Of a stretch of DNA of 64,000 nucleotides, positions 17,880 to 24,958 are shown piece after piece. Positions within the stretch are counted from its first letter, which is position 1; each line of letters opens with the position of its first letter. The notes under the pieces were generated by a model. The model was given only the letters and a program-made list of their open reading frames with translations, searched no databases and was not told the origin of the DNA. Origin of the DNA: Marivita sp041725935 (lineage in GTDB: Bacteria; Pseudomonadota; Alphaproteobacteria; Rhodobacterales; Rhodobacteraceae); contig JBGRQD010000004.1 in NCBI GenBank assembly GCA_041725935.1, positions 186,001-250,000 of the forward strand, written 5' to 3'. A program made the translations under genes and the position numbers.

Positions 17880-18099
17880 CATGCGGGGTGGGTATGAGCC
17901 GTTCGACTGCGCGCCTGCCTTGCGGCTTGAGGCGCATGAACGGGTGACGCAGCTGCGGTTCGAAGGGATCTCGGCGCGGCTGGACCGGATCGAAGCGTTG
18001 ATCGAGCGGCTGGAGCGGCGGGTGTGGCTGGCGGTGTATGGCGTCGCGGCGGCTGTGTTGGCGGATGTGTTCCTAAAGTTTGTTCAGGTGACGCCATGA
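17872..18099 (+). CDS. GTA small head-formation protein (g3.5-like)
   Basis: A 75-residue protein between portal and protease, at the place of the small head-formation gene known in R. capsulatus GTA. Residues 20-50 form a charged amphipathic helix (VTQLRFEGISARLDRIEAL), and residues 50-70 form a hydrophobic helix (VWLAVYGVAAAVLADVFL) that could be a membrane anchor. ATG overlaps the portal stop and the stop abuts the protease gene. The combination of coiled coil and membrane segment looks like a small phage membrane protein. I infer no more than a part in head assembly. Confidence 0.8.
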   Translation: MSDMRGGYEPFDCAPALRLEAHERVTQLRFEGISARLDRIEALIERLERRVWLAVYGVAAAVLADVFLKFVQVTP

Positions 18100-18110
18100 G
18101 GGAGTACGGG

Positions 18111-18653
18111 ATGGATTTGGAACGGAAATTCTGCCGGTTCGATGCGGATATCACGGTCACGGATGGTTGCGTGATCGAAGGCTATGCGTCGCGATTCGGG
18201 CAGTGCGATCAGGGGAATGATGTCGTTGCATCAGGGGCTTATGCCGCGTCGTTGACGCGGTTGGCCGAGAGTGGGCGTGCCGTCAAGATGCTGTGGCAGC
18301 ATGATCCGGCGCAGCCGATCGGCATCTGGGACGAGGTGCGCGAGGACGGTGTCGGTTTATACGTGAAAGGCCGTTTGCTCGAGACCGTGGCGAGGGGACG
18401 CGAGGCGGCGGCGCTCGTGGCGGCGGGGGCGATTGACGGGCTGTCCATCGGCTATCGCACCAAGGCGGCGACAAAGGACACGCAGGGCCGCAGGGTTCTT
18501 ACGGAACTGGAGCTGTGGGAGGTGTCGCTGGTGACCTTCCCGATGCTGACCAGTGCGCGGGTTGCGGCCAAGGGGGACACCCCGGTGGAGGCTGACCTGC
18601 GGGAGATGGCACGCCTGATCGAAGAGGCGCGCCGGACATTGGTGGACGGCTAG
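18111..18653 (+). CDS. GTA prohead protease (g4), HK97 family
   Basis: Serine protease that trims the capsid protein during maturation, 180 residues. The active-site pattern is HK97-like: VIEGYASRFGQCDQGNDVV, then KMLWQHDPAQPIG with His64, and GAIDGLSIGYRT with Ser112. LELWEVSLVTFPM carries the usual third position. Two starts compete. ATG 18096 overlaps the preceding stop as ATGA. ATG 18111 has GAGGGAG six bases ahead and was preferred. It directly precedes the major capsid gene, the order expected for HK97-type heads. Confidence 0.92.
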   Translation: MDLERKFCRFDADITVTDGCVIEGYASRFGQCDQGNDVVASGAYAASLTRLAESGRAVKMLWQHDPAQPIGIWDEVREDGVGLYVKGRLLETVARGREAAALVAAGAIDGLSIGYRTKAATKDTQGRRVLTELELWEVSLVTFPMLTSARVAAKGDTPVEADLREMARLIEEARRTLVDG

Positions 18654-18682
18654 GGCCACCCTTCAGAGATGGGAAAATCGGG

Positions 18683-19864
18683 ATGAGTGAGACCGGGACA
18701 AGTTCGCGGAGCGGGGAAGATCTGTCTCCGTTCACCCAGGTGGGTGCCGCGTTGGCAGGGCTGGTGGGCGACATGCGCCGACAGCGCGACGACTTCGACA
18801 GAAAGCTACAGGAACAGGAAGAGCGAATGACCAAGATTGATCGAAAGACGGCCTATGCGGGGCGTCCTGCGTTGGCGGGTGGTGTGAAGGCCGAGGACGT
18901 GCATTATCAGGCGTTCGACGCCTATTTGCGCAGTGGTGACGATGATGCCTTGCGCGGTTTGGAGATGGATGTGAAATCCATGTCCACCAATGTGAACGGC
19001 GATGGCGGGTTTCTGATTGATCCTGTGACATCAGAGACCATTCAGGGTGTTCTGAAAAGCAGCGCGTCGCTGCGCGCGGTGGCGTCTGTCGTGAATGTCG
19101 AGGCGTCGAGCTATGACGTGCTGATTGACCGCGGCGACACGGGTGCGGGCTGGGCGGATGAGATCAGCGCCCGGTCCGAGACCGGGACACCGACCATCGA
19201 CCGTATTTCGATCAAGCTTTATGAGCTGAGCGCAATGCCCAAGGCCAGCCAGCGTCTGCTGGACGACACGGCATTCGATATTGAGACATGGCTGGCGGGC
19301 AAGATCGCCGACACGTTCTCACGCGCTGAGGCGGGGGCGTATATTACCGGTGACGGCAATGACAAGCCGCGCGGGATTTTGAACCACGGGGCGGTCGATA
19401 ATGATGTCTGGACCTGGGGCAATCTTGGCTATGTGCCGACCGGTATGGATGCATCCATCGGCAATGGCGATGCGCTGATCGAACTGGTCTACGCGCTGGC
19501 GGCGGAATACCGCGCCAATGCGACATTCGTGATGAATTCCAAGACGGCGGGCACGCTGCGCAAGCTGAAGGATGCGGATGGCCGCCATTTGTGGTCGGAC
19601 GGGTTCACCAGCGGAGAGCCTGCGCGTCTGCTGGGCTATCCGGTTCTGATTGCCGAGGACATGCCGGACATTGCGTCGAATGCGGATGCGATTGCCTTTG
19701 GTGATTTCCGCGCGGGCTACACGATTGCGGAACGCCCGGATCTGCGGGTCCTGCGTGATCCGTTCAGCGCCAAGCCGCATGTGCTGTTCTACGCGACCAA
19801 GCGGGTGGGCGGTGATGTGAGCGATTTCGCTGCGATCAAGCTGCTGCGCTTCGCCGTCGCCTGA
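18683..19864 (+). CDS. GTA major capsid protein (g5), HK97 fold
   Basis: Main head protein, 393 residues. The first roughly 90 residues are charged and helical, with a coiled-coil stretch MRRQRDDFDRKLQEQEERM, and resemble the scaffolding delta domain that the g4 protease removes. The HK97 shell domain follows, with NVNGDGGFLIDPVTSETI, KLYELSAMPKASQRLLDD and GDGNDKPRGIL as family marks, and ends in DFAAIKLLRFAVA. ATG follows GGGAAAATCGGG. This is the most reliable marker of the cluster. Cleavage near residue 90 is inferred from the family. Confidence 0.96.
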   Translation: MSETGTSSRSGEDLSPFTQVGAALAGLVGDMRRQRDDFDRKLQEQEERMTKIDRKTAYAGRPALAGGVKAEDVHYQAFDAYLRSGDDDALRGLEMDVKSMSTNVNGDGGFLIDPVTSETIQGVLKSSASLRAVASVVNVEASSYDVLIDRGDTGAGWADEISARSETGTPTIDRISIKLYELSAMPKASQRLLDDTAFDIETWLAGKIADTFSRAEAGAYITGDGNDKPRGILNHGAVDNDVWTWGNLGYVPTGMDASIGNGDALIELVYALAAEYRANATFVMNSKTAGTLRKLKDADGRHLWSDGFTSGEPARLLGYPVLIAEDMPDIASNADAIAFGDFRAGYTIAERPDLRVLRDPFSAKPHVLFYATKRVGGDVSDFAAIKLLRFAVA

Positions 19865-20031
19865 TCGGTGATGGCGGACATGGGGAAGGCGGTGCGGGCC
19901 CTCTTCCTCATGGGGCGCGCGCCGGTGTGCCGGCGTTGTCTAGCCGCTCCCTCCGTCCGAGCAGCGGCGGCGGCGCGCGTCCGACAACATACCGGCCTCT
20001 GAACGAGGGACAGGTTTGCAGGGAACACGAG

Positions 20032-20625
20032 ATGTACTTGATTGAAGAGAGCCAGATACCGGAGGCGGCTTTACCGGTGGCGCGGTTGCGCGACCATCTG
20101 CGGCTGGGAAGCGGGTTTGTCGAGGACGGGCTTCAGGACGGGTTGCTGGGCGGGTTTCTGCGCGCGGCCCTTGCAGCGGTCGAGGCACGGACGGGCAAGG
20201 CGCTTTTGGTGCGGGATTTCCTGTGCAGCCTGCATCGGTGGCGGGATGTGACGGGGCAGGTGTTGCCAATTGCGCCGGTGCGTGCGGTCACGCAGGTCAC
20301 TCTGGTGGATGCGTTCGGCGCGGGCGTGGTTGTTGATGCAGCGCGTTATGCGTTGGTTGCAGATGGCGATACGCCGAGGTTGGTGCCGATGGGGGGCTGT
20401 CTGCCGTCCATCCCCGAACATGGCAGCGCGGAGTTGCGGTTCCAGGCGGGGATGGTGGAGGCGTTTGGTGATCTGCCTGCCGATCTGGCGCAGGCGGTGA
20501 TGTTGCTGGCGGCGCATTACTATGAATACCGCGACGAGACGGCGTTGGGTCAGGGCTGCATGCCATTTGGTGTGACGAGCCTGATCGCGCGCTATCGCCC
20601 GGTGCGGCTGGGGTTTGGGACATGA
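20032..20625 (+). CDS. GTA head-tail adaptor (g6)
   Basis: A 197-residue protein with the pattern of the phage gp6/phiE125 gp8-like adaptor family: an N-terminal helical part (VARLRDHLRLGSGFVEDG and FLRAALAAVEARTGKALL) and a beta-rich middle (PIAPVRAVTQVTLVDAFG), then LAQAVMLLAAHYYEYRDE. It should bind below the portal and widen the neck. The ATG at 20032 follows AGGGAACACGAG. About 167 bases separate it from g5; that gap holds no convincing gene. Its end overlaps the next start by 4 bases. Confidence 0.88.
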   Translation: MYLIEESQIPEAALPVARLRDHLRLGSGFVEDGLQDGLLGGFLRAALAAVEARTGKALLVRDFLCSLHRWRDVTGQVLPIAPVRAVTQVTLVDAFGAGVVVDAARYALVADGDTPRLVPMGGCLPSIPEHGSAELRFQAGMVEAFGDLPADLAQAVMLLAAHYYEYRDETALGQGCMPFGVTSLIARYRPVRLGFGT

Positions 20626-20957
20626 GCCGTCGGCTGACGTCGAAGCTGGTGCTGGAGCGGCTGGACGCCGAGCCGGATGGCGCGGGCGGGATGCATGAAA
20701 GCTGGGTCCCTTTGGGGGTGCTGTGGGGCGAGGTGAAACCTCGATCCGGGCGCGAAAGCGTGGGCGAGGCTGGACAGGTGTCTGTGACCGGGTTTCGGAT
20801 TGTCGTGCGCGGTGCGCCGCAGGGGCATTCCGAGCGGCCTTTGCCCGAGCAGCGGTTTCGGGACGGCGCACGGGTGTTTCGAATCAATTCGGTGACCGAA
20901 GCCGACCCCGGCGGGCGGTTCCTGACCTGCCTGTGTGACGAGGAGGTGGCGACATGA
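20622..20957 (+). CDS. GTA head-tail connector/stopper (g7)
   Basis: A 111-residue protein of the phage head-closure type (SPP1 gp16/HK97 gp7-like small beta barrel). It begins MSRRLTSKLVLERLD, has the WGEVKPRSGRESVGEAGQ and GFRIVVRG strands expected for the family, and ends with RVFRINSVTEADPGGRFL. It should plug the neck until the tail binds. It overlaps g6 and g8 by 4 bases on either side (ATGA), a sign of coupled translation in fixed ratio. Confidence 0.87.
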   Translation: MSRRLTSKLVLERLDAEPDGAGGMHESWVPLGVLWGEVKPRSGRESVGEAGQVSVTGFRIVVRGAPQGHSERPLPEQRFRDGARVFRINSVTEADPGGRFLTCLCDEEVAT

Positions 20958-21364
20958 GCTATGCGGTGGCGGCGGCGTTGCAGGGGGCTGTGTATCAGCG
21001 CTTGCAGAGCGATGCGGCGTTGACCGCGCAGGTGGGCAGTCGGGTCTATGACGCGGTGCCCAAGGGCCGGTTGCCGGACTTGTATGTGGCGCTGGGCCCG
21101 GAGCGGGCGGTGGATGCCAGCGACAAGACCGGACGCGGGGCGTGGCATGAATTCGTGGTCTCGGTGATCTCGGACGATGCCGGATTCCAGACGGCCAAGG
21201 AGGTGTCGGCTGCGGTGTGTGATGCGCTGATCGACGCCGAGTTGGTGTTGGAGCGGGGCCGGTTGGTGGCGCTGAACTTCAAGCGCGCCGTGGCGCAGCG
21301 GGAAAAGGCGGGGCGGCGTAGGGTTGACCTGATCTTCCGCGCGCGGGTCGAGGATGACGCCTGA
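20954..21364 (+). CDS. GTA tail terminator (g8), DUF3168 family
   Basis: A 136-residue DUF3168 protein. The family start LQGAVYQRLQSDAALTAQVG and the pattern RVYDAVPKGRLPDLYVALG are plain. The end, KAGRRRVDLIFRARVEDDA, is also typical. In RcGTA this is the ring that caps the tail tube at the head side. It overlaps g7 as ATGA and lies 47 bases before the tail-tube gene. Confidence 0.9.
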   Translation: MSYAVAAALQGAVYQRLQSDAALTAQVGSRVYDAVPKGRLPDLYVALGPERAVDASDKTGRGAWHEFVVSVISDDAGFQTAKEVSAAVCDALIDAELVLERGRLVALNFKRAVAQREKAGRRRVDLIFRARVEDDA

Positions 21365-21411
21365 GCGCGTTGCGGATTTACTGAACAATTTCCAGACAGG
21401 GAGTGTGGGCG

Positions 21412-21828
21412 ATGGGTGCTCAGAACGGGAAAGACCTTTTGATCAAGGTCGATGTGGATGGCAGCGGCACGTTCGAGACTTTGGCGGGGCTGCGGGCGAC
21501 GCGGATCAGTTTCAACGCGGAAGCGGTGGATGTGACCTCGCTCGAGAGCGATGGTGGATGGCGTGAGTTGCTGGCGGGGGCTGGTGTGCGCAGCGTCGCG
21601 ATCTCGGGGGCCGGTGTGTTCAAGGATGCCGTCACGGATGAGCGGGCGCGGCAGATCTTTTTCGACAGCCAGACGCCCGCGTTCCAGGTGATCATTCCGG
21701 ATTTCGGCGTGGTGCAGGCGCCGTTTCAGGTGACGGGGCTGGAATATGCCGGATCGCATAATGGTGAGGCGACGTATGAGTTGTCGTTGGCGTCGGCGGG
21801 TGCGGTTGCCTTCACGGCGGCGGTGTAA
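21412..21828 (+). CDS. GTA tail tube protein (g9)
   Basis: Major tail protein, 138 residues, TP901-1/lambda gpV-like. It starts GAQNGKDLLIKVDVDGSGTF, continues with ATRISFNAEAVDVTSLES and GWRELLAGAGVRSVAISGAG, and ends EATYELSLASAGAVAFTAAV, all hallmarks of the tube protein family. The ATG at 21412 has AGGGAG nine bases upstream, stronger than the GTG at 21403. It polymerises into hexameric rings whose number is set by the short tape measure protein encoded downstream. Confidence 0.93.
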   Translation: MGAQNGKDLLIKVDVDGSGTFETLAGLRATRISFNAEAVDVTSLESDGGWRELLAGAGVRSVAISGAGVFKDAVTDERARQIFFDSQTPAFQVIIPDFGVVQAPFQVTGLEYAGSHNGEATYELSLASAGAVAFTAAV

Positions 21829-21830
21829 TC

Positions 21831-22151
21831 GTGGCGAACCCCTGGCGCGGAGAGGTGACGCTGGTGATCGACGGGGAGCCGCATGTGCTGCGGCTGACGC
21901 TGGGGGCGCTGGCAGAGCTGGAGGCCGAAATGGGCGCGGACACGCTGGTCGATCTGGTGGCGCGGTTCGAGGGCAGTGCCTGTTCGAGCCGGGATGTGCT
22001 GGCGCTGATCGTGGCGGGCTTGCGCGGCGGTGGCTGGCGCGGGACCGCGGCGGATTTGCTGGCGGCCGAGATCGAAGGGGGGCCACTGGCGGCGGCGCGG
22101 GTGGCGGCGGAGTTGTTGGCGCGGGCGTTTGTGCCGGTGGGTGAGGCGTGA
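21831..22151 (+). CDS. GTA tail assembly chaperone-like protein (g10)
   Basis: A 106-residue protein at the position of RcGTA g10. It begins with GTG two bases after the g9 stop. The sequence NPWRGEVTLVIDGEPHVLRL followed by LGALAELEAEMGADTL is shared with GTA g10 proteins, and the rest is alanine-rich helix. By position between tube and tape measure genes, it and g10.1 correspond to the two tail assembly chaperones of long-tailed phages. In those phages they often arise by frameshift; here they are separate genes. Confidence 0.85.
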   Translation: MANPWRGEVTLVIDGEPHVLRLTLGALAELEAEMGADTLVDLVARFEGSACSSRDVLALIVAGLRGGGWRGTAADLLAAEIEGGPLAAARVAAELLARAFVPVGEA

Positions 22152-22342
22152 GCCGGTTCGACTGGCGTGCGCTGATGCGGGCCGGGATACGCGGGCTTGG
22201 GCTGCGCCCGGCGGAGTTCTGGGCCCTGACCCCGGCGGAGTTGCATCTGCTGCTGGGTGGCGGTGCTGCGCCTTTGGGGCGGAGCGGGTTGGACGCGCTT
22301 ATGGCGGCCTATCCGGATACACAGGGGGATCAAGATGATTGA
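22148..22342 (+). CDS. GTA small tail assembly chaperone-like protein (g10.1)
   Basis: A 64-residue protein starting with GTG that overlaps the g10 stop (GTGA). The sequence FDWRALMRAGIRGLGLRPAE followed by FWALTPAEL is the core of the phage tail assembly chaperone family with the aromatic-Thr-Pro-x-Glu motif, usually found just before the tape measure gene. It probably coats the tape measure protein during tail assembly. It ends 8 bases inside g11. Confidence 0.85.
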   Translation: MSRFDWRALMRAGIRGLGLRPAEFWALTPAELHLLLGGGAAPLGRSGLDALMAAYPDTQGDQDD

Positions 22343-22985
22343 GTTGGACAGCATAGACGGTTTCGAGGCGCAGGTGAGTGCTTTGGAAGAGGCGCTTGCG
22401 GGTGCGTCGAGCATGGCGGGTGGATTTCAGGCCGAGATGGCGAAGGTGCGCGAGTCTTTGTCTGAGACTGGCAAAGGGGCGGCCAAGCTGGAGGGTGCGC
22501 TGAACAGTGGGTTGAGCCGGGCGATTGATGGGATCGTGTTTGACGGGATGAAGCTGTCGGACGCGCTTGGCACGATTGCGCAATCGATGATCGGGGCCTC
22601 GTATCGTGCGGCGACCGAGCCGGTGACGGACCATCTGAGCGGGCTGGTGATGCAGGGGATCAGCAATCTGCTGCCCTTTGCCAATGGGGCGTCGTTTGCG
22701 CAGGGGCGGGTGATGCCGTTTGCGGATGGCGGCGTGGTGCATGGACCGACGACGTTCCCCATGCGCGGTGGTGTCGGGTTGATGGGAGAGGTCGGGCCGG
22801 AGGCGATCATGCCGCTGGCGCGGGGTGCCGATGGCAAGCTGGGTGTGCGGGCTGGCGGCGGTGGGCGTGCGGTCAACGTGGTGATGAACATCTCGACCCC
22901 GGATGTGCAGGGGTTCCGGCGCTCGCAAAGCCAGATCGCGGCGCAGATGGGTCGGGTGCTTGGCTCTAGTCAGCGGAACCTGTGA
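22335..22985 (+). CDS. GTA tail tape measure protein (g11)
   Basis: A 216-residue, largely helical protein that sets tail length. The N-terminal half is a charged helix (VSALEEALAGASSMAGGFQA and KLEGALNSGLSRAIDG). The second half has the glycine-rich, hydrophobic part typical of phage tape measures (GVVHGPTTFPMRGGVGLMGE and VGPEAIMPLARGADGKLG). It is tiny for a tape measure, as in other GTAs, which fits a very short tail. The ATG follows GGGGGATCAAG and overlaps g10.1. The C-terminus contains a small basic amphipathic end. Confidence 0.9.
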   Translation: MIELDSIDGFEAQVSALEEALAGASSMAGGFQAEMAKVRESLSETGKGAAKLEGALNSGLSRAIDGIVFDGMKLSDALGTIAQSMIGASYRAATEPVTDHLSGLVMQGISNLLPFANGASFAQGRVMPFADGGVVHGPTTFPMRGGVGLMGEVGPEAIMPLARGADGKLGVRAGGGGRAVNVVMNISTPDVQGFRRSQSQIAAQMGRVLGSSQRNL

Positions 22986-22997
22986 GGAGGGCTTGCG

Positions 22998-23630
22998 ATG
23001 CAGTTTCATGAAGTGAGGTTTCCGGCGGCGCTGAGTTTCGGCTCGATCGGTGGGCCGGAGCGGCGGACCGATGTGGTCACGCTGGCCAGCGGGTTCGAGG
23101 AGCGCAACACGCCCTGGGCGCATTCGCGCAGGCGGTATGATGCCGGGATCGGGCTGCGGTCGATGGACGATATCGACACGCTGATCGCGTTTTTCGAGGC
23201 GCGGCGCGGGCAGATGTACGGGTTTCGCTGGAAGGATTGGGCGGATTTCAAATCGTGCAGGCCGTCGGCGCAGGTCTCGGCCACGGATCAGCGTATTGGG
23301 ACCGGAGATGGTGTGACGACGGAGTTTGGTTTGTCAAAGGCGTATGTGTCGGGGGATGCGGAGTATCGGCGTCCCGTGGTCAAGCCTGTTGCGGGGAGCG
23401 TTGTCGTTGCCTTGGACGGTGTGGCTCAGGTCGAGGGGGTGGATTTCACCGTCGATGTGGCGACGGGGATTGTTTCGTTCCTTGCAGCGCCTTTGTTAGA
23501 TGTGCCGGTGACGGCGGGGTTTGAGTTCGACGTGCCGGTGCGGTTCGATACGGATCGCATCCAGACCTCTGCCTCGACGTTTCAGGCGGGTGAAGTGCCG
23601 GATGTGCCGGTTGTGGAGCTGCGTGTATGA
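22998..23630 (+). CDS. GTA distal tail protein (g12), DUF2460
   Basis: A 210-residue DUF2460 protein, the distal tail ring at the tube tip. Family marks are FHEVRFPAALSFGSIGGPER, the RNTPWAHSRRRYDAGIGLRS block, and FFEARRGQMYGFRWKDWADF. The C-terminal half repeats beta strands and carries VVVALDGVAQVEGVDFTVD, which may be a small carbohydrate-binding-like fold. It has an AGGAGGG site shortly before the ATG. It overlaps g13 by 4 bases. Confidence 0.92.
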   Translation: MQFHEVRFPAALSFGSIGGPERRTDVVTLASGFEERNTPWAHSRRRYDAGIGLRSMDDIDTLIAFFEARRGQMYGFRWKDWADFKSCRPSAQVSATDQRIGTGDGVTTEFGLSKAYVSGDAEYRRPVVKPVAGSVVVALDGVAQVEGVDFTVDVATGIVSFLAAPLLDVPVTAGFEFDVPVRFDTDRIQTSASTFQAGEVPDVPVVELRV

Positions 23631-24514
23631 GCGGTTCAGACGCGCTGGGCGCGCATCTGGGGACAGGTGTCACCACGGTCGCGCGGGCCTGGGAGGTGCG
23701 GCGCAGGGACGGGCGGCGGTTCGGGTTTACGGATCATGACCGCGACCTGAGTTTCGGCGGTGTGGTGTACCGGGCCGATACGGGTATGAGTGCCGCGGCG
23801 GTGCAGCAGGGCACGGGACTGTCGGTGGACAATTCCGAAGCCATCGGGGCGTTGTCGGATGCCAGCGTGTCCGAGGCCGATATCGCCGCAGGGCGCTTTG
23901 ACGGGGCCGAGGTGACGGCATGGCTGGTCAACTGGGCCGATGTGGCGGCGCGCAAGGTGCTGTTTCGTGGATCGCTTGGTGAGATCACCCGCAGCGGCGG
24001 CGCGTTTACGGCAGAGTTGCGCGGGCTGACGGAATGGCTCAACCGGCCTGTCGGGCGGGTGTACCAGGCGCCCTGTCTGGCAGTTCTGGGCGATGCGACC
24101 TGCGGGGTGAACACTGACGCGGTGACGATGTCGGCTGAGGCGACGGTGACCGGCGTCAGCGATCAGGGTGCGCTGGTATTGGCCGGAGCGTCGGGGTTCG
24201 AAGCTGCGTGGTTCCAGCGGGGGCGTTTGACGGTCCTCGATGGCTCTGCCGAAGGTTTGTGGGCTGCGGTCAAGCGCGATGTGCTGTTCGAGGATGGTGC
24301 GCGGCAGATCGAGCTTTGGGAGCCACTGCGGGCTGTGGTGGCCGTGGGCGACCGGGTCAGGTTGATCGTTGGCTGTGACAAGCGGTTCGAGACCTGTCGC
24401 GCGAAGTTCGACAATGTGGTGAATTTCCAAGGGTTTCCGGACATTCCGCAGGAGGAGTGGGTCTTGATCCCGCCAAGCTCTGCACGGTCGTGCGGCGGCG
24501 GGAGCCTGCGATGA
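23627..24514 (+). CDS. GTA hub protein (g13), DUF2163
   Basis: Tail hub protein with DUF2163 at the N-terminus and the phage BR0599-type C-terminal domain, 295 residues. The N-terminal pattern VARAWEVRRRDGRRFGFTDH is strongly conserved. Cys150, Cys159, Cys250 and Cys257 sit in APCLAVLGDATCGV and VGCDKRFETCRAKFDN. These four are candidates for the iron-sulfur cluster that I recall being reported in the RcGTA hub; that is established only for the relative. The conserved FQGFPDIPQEE follows. It overlaps g12 by 4 bases and g14 by 4. Confidence 0.92.
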   Translation: MSGSDALGAHLGTGVTTVARAWEVRRRDGRRFGFTDHDRDLSFGGVVYRADTGMSAAAVQQGTGLSVDNSEAIGALSDASVSEADIAAGRFDGAEVTAWLVNWADVAARKVLFRGSLGEITRSGGAFTAELRGLTEWLNRPVGRVYQAPCLAVLGDATCGVNTDAVTMSAEATVTGVSDQGALVLAGASGFEAAWFQRGRLTVLDGSAEGLWAAVKRDVLFEDGARQIELWEPLRAVVAVGDRVRLIVGCDKRFETCRAKFDNVVNFQGFPDIPQEEWVLIPPSSARSCGGGSLR

Positions 24515-24954
24515 TGCGCGGCGAGGTTGTGACCGAGGCGCGGCGCTGGATCGGGACGCCCTATGTGCATCAGGCCAGTCTGATCGGTGCGGGTGCGGAT
24601 TGTCTCGGGCTGCTGCGCGGGGTTTGGCGCACGCTTTACGGGGTCGAGCCGGGCGATGTGCCGGCCTATACGCCTGACTGGTCCGAACCGCAGGGGGACG
24701 AGGTGCTGTGGCGCGCGCTTGCGGCGCGCATGCCGGGCCGGGCGTTGGACGATGAGGCGGCGGGTGATTTGATCCTGTTCCGGATGCGCGACCGTGGCGT
24801 GGCAAAACATCTGGGCATTCAGACCCGGATCGGCGCGGGCGCGCGGTTCGTGCATGCCTATTCCGGGCACGGGGTTCTGGAAACCGCGCTCAGCGCGCCC
24901 TGGCAGCGGCGCATCGTGGCGCGGTTCGGGTTTCCCGACATTCAGGAAGGATAG
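24511..24954 (+). CDS. GTA cell-wall peptidase (g14), NlpC/P60 type
   Basis: A 147-residue NlpC/P60 cysteine peptidase in the tail tip, thought to cut peptidoglycan during DNA delivery. The catalytic cysteine is Cys31 in GAGADCLGLLRGVW, with His100 in KHLGI as the base and His115 in VHAYSGHG as a third-residue candidate. The N-terminal EARRWIGTPYVHQA is the family entry helix. ATG 24511 has GGAG six bases ahead and overlaps the g13 stop. It ends four bases before g15. Confidence 0.93.
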   Translation: MMRGEVVTEARRWIGTPYVHQASLIGAGADCLGLLRGVWRTLYGVEPGDVPAYTPDWSEPQGDEVLWRALAARMPGRALDDEAAGDLILFRMRDRGVAKHLGIQTRIGAGARFVHAYSGHGVLETALSAPWQRRIVARFGFPDIQEG

Positions 24955-24958
24955 ACGG

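Noticed and set aside
19870..20001. 43-codon frame between g5 and g6
   Set aside because: Poor composition (Ala/Arg run), and RcGTA has no gene here as far as I recall.
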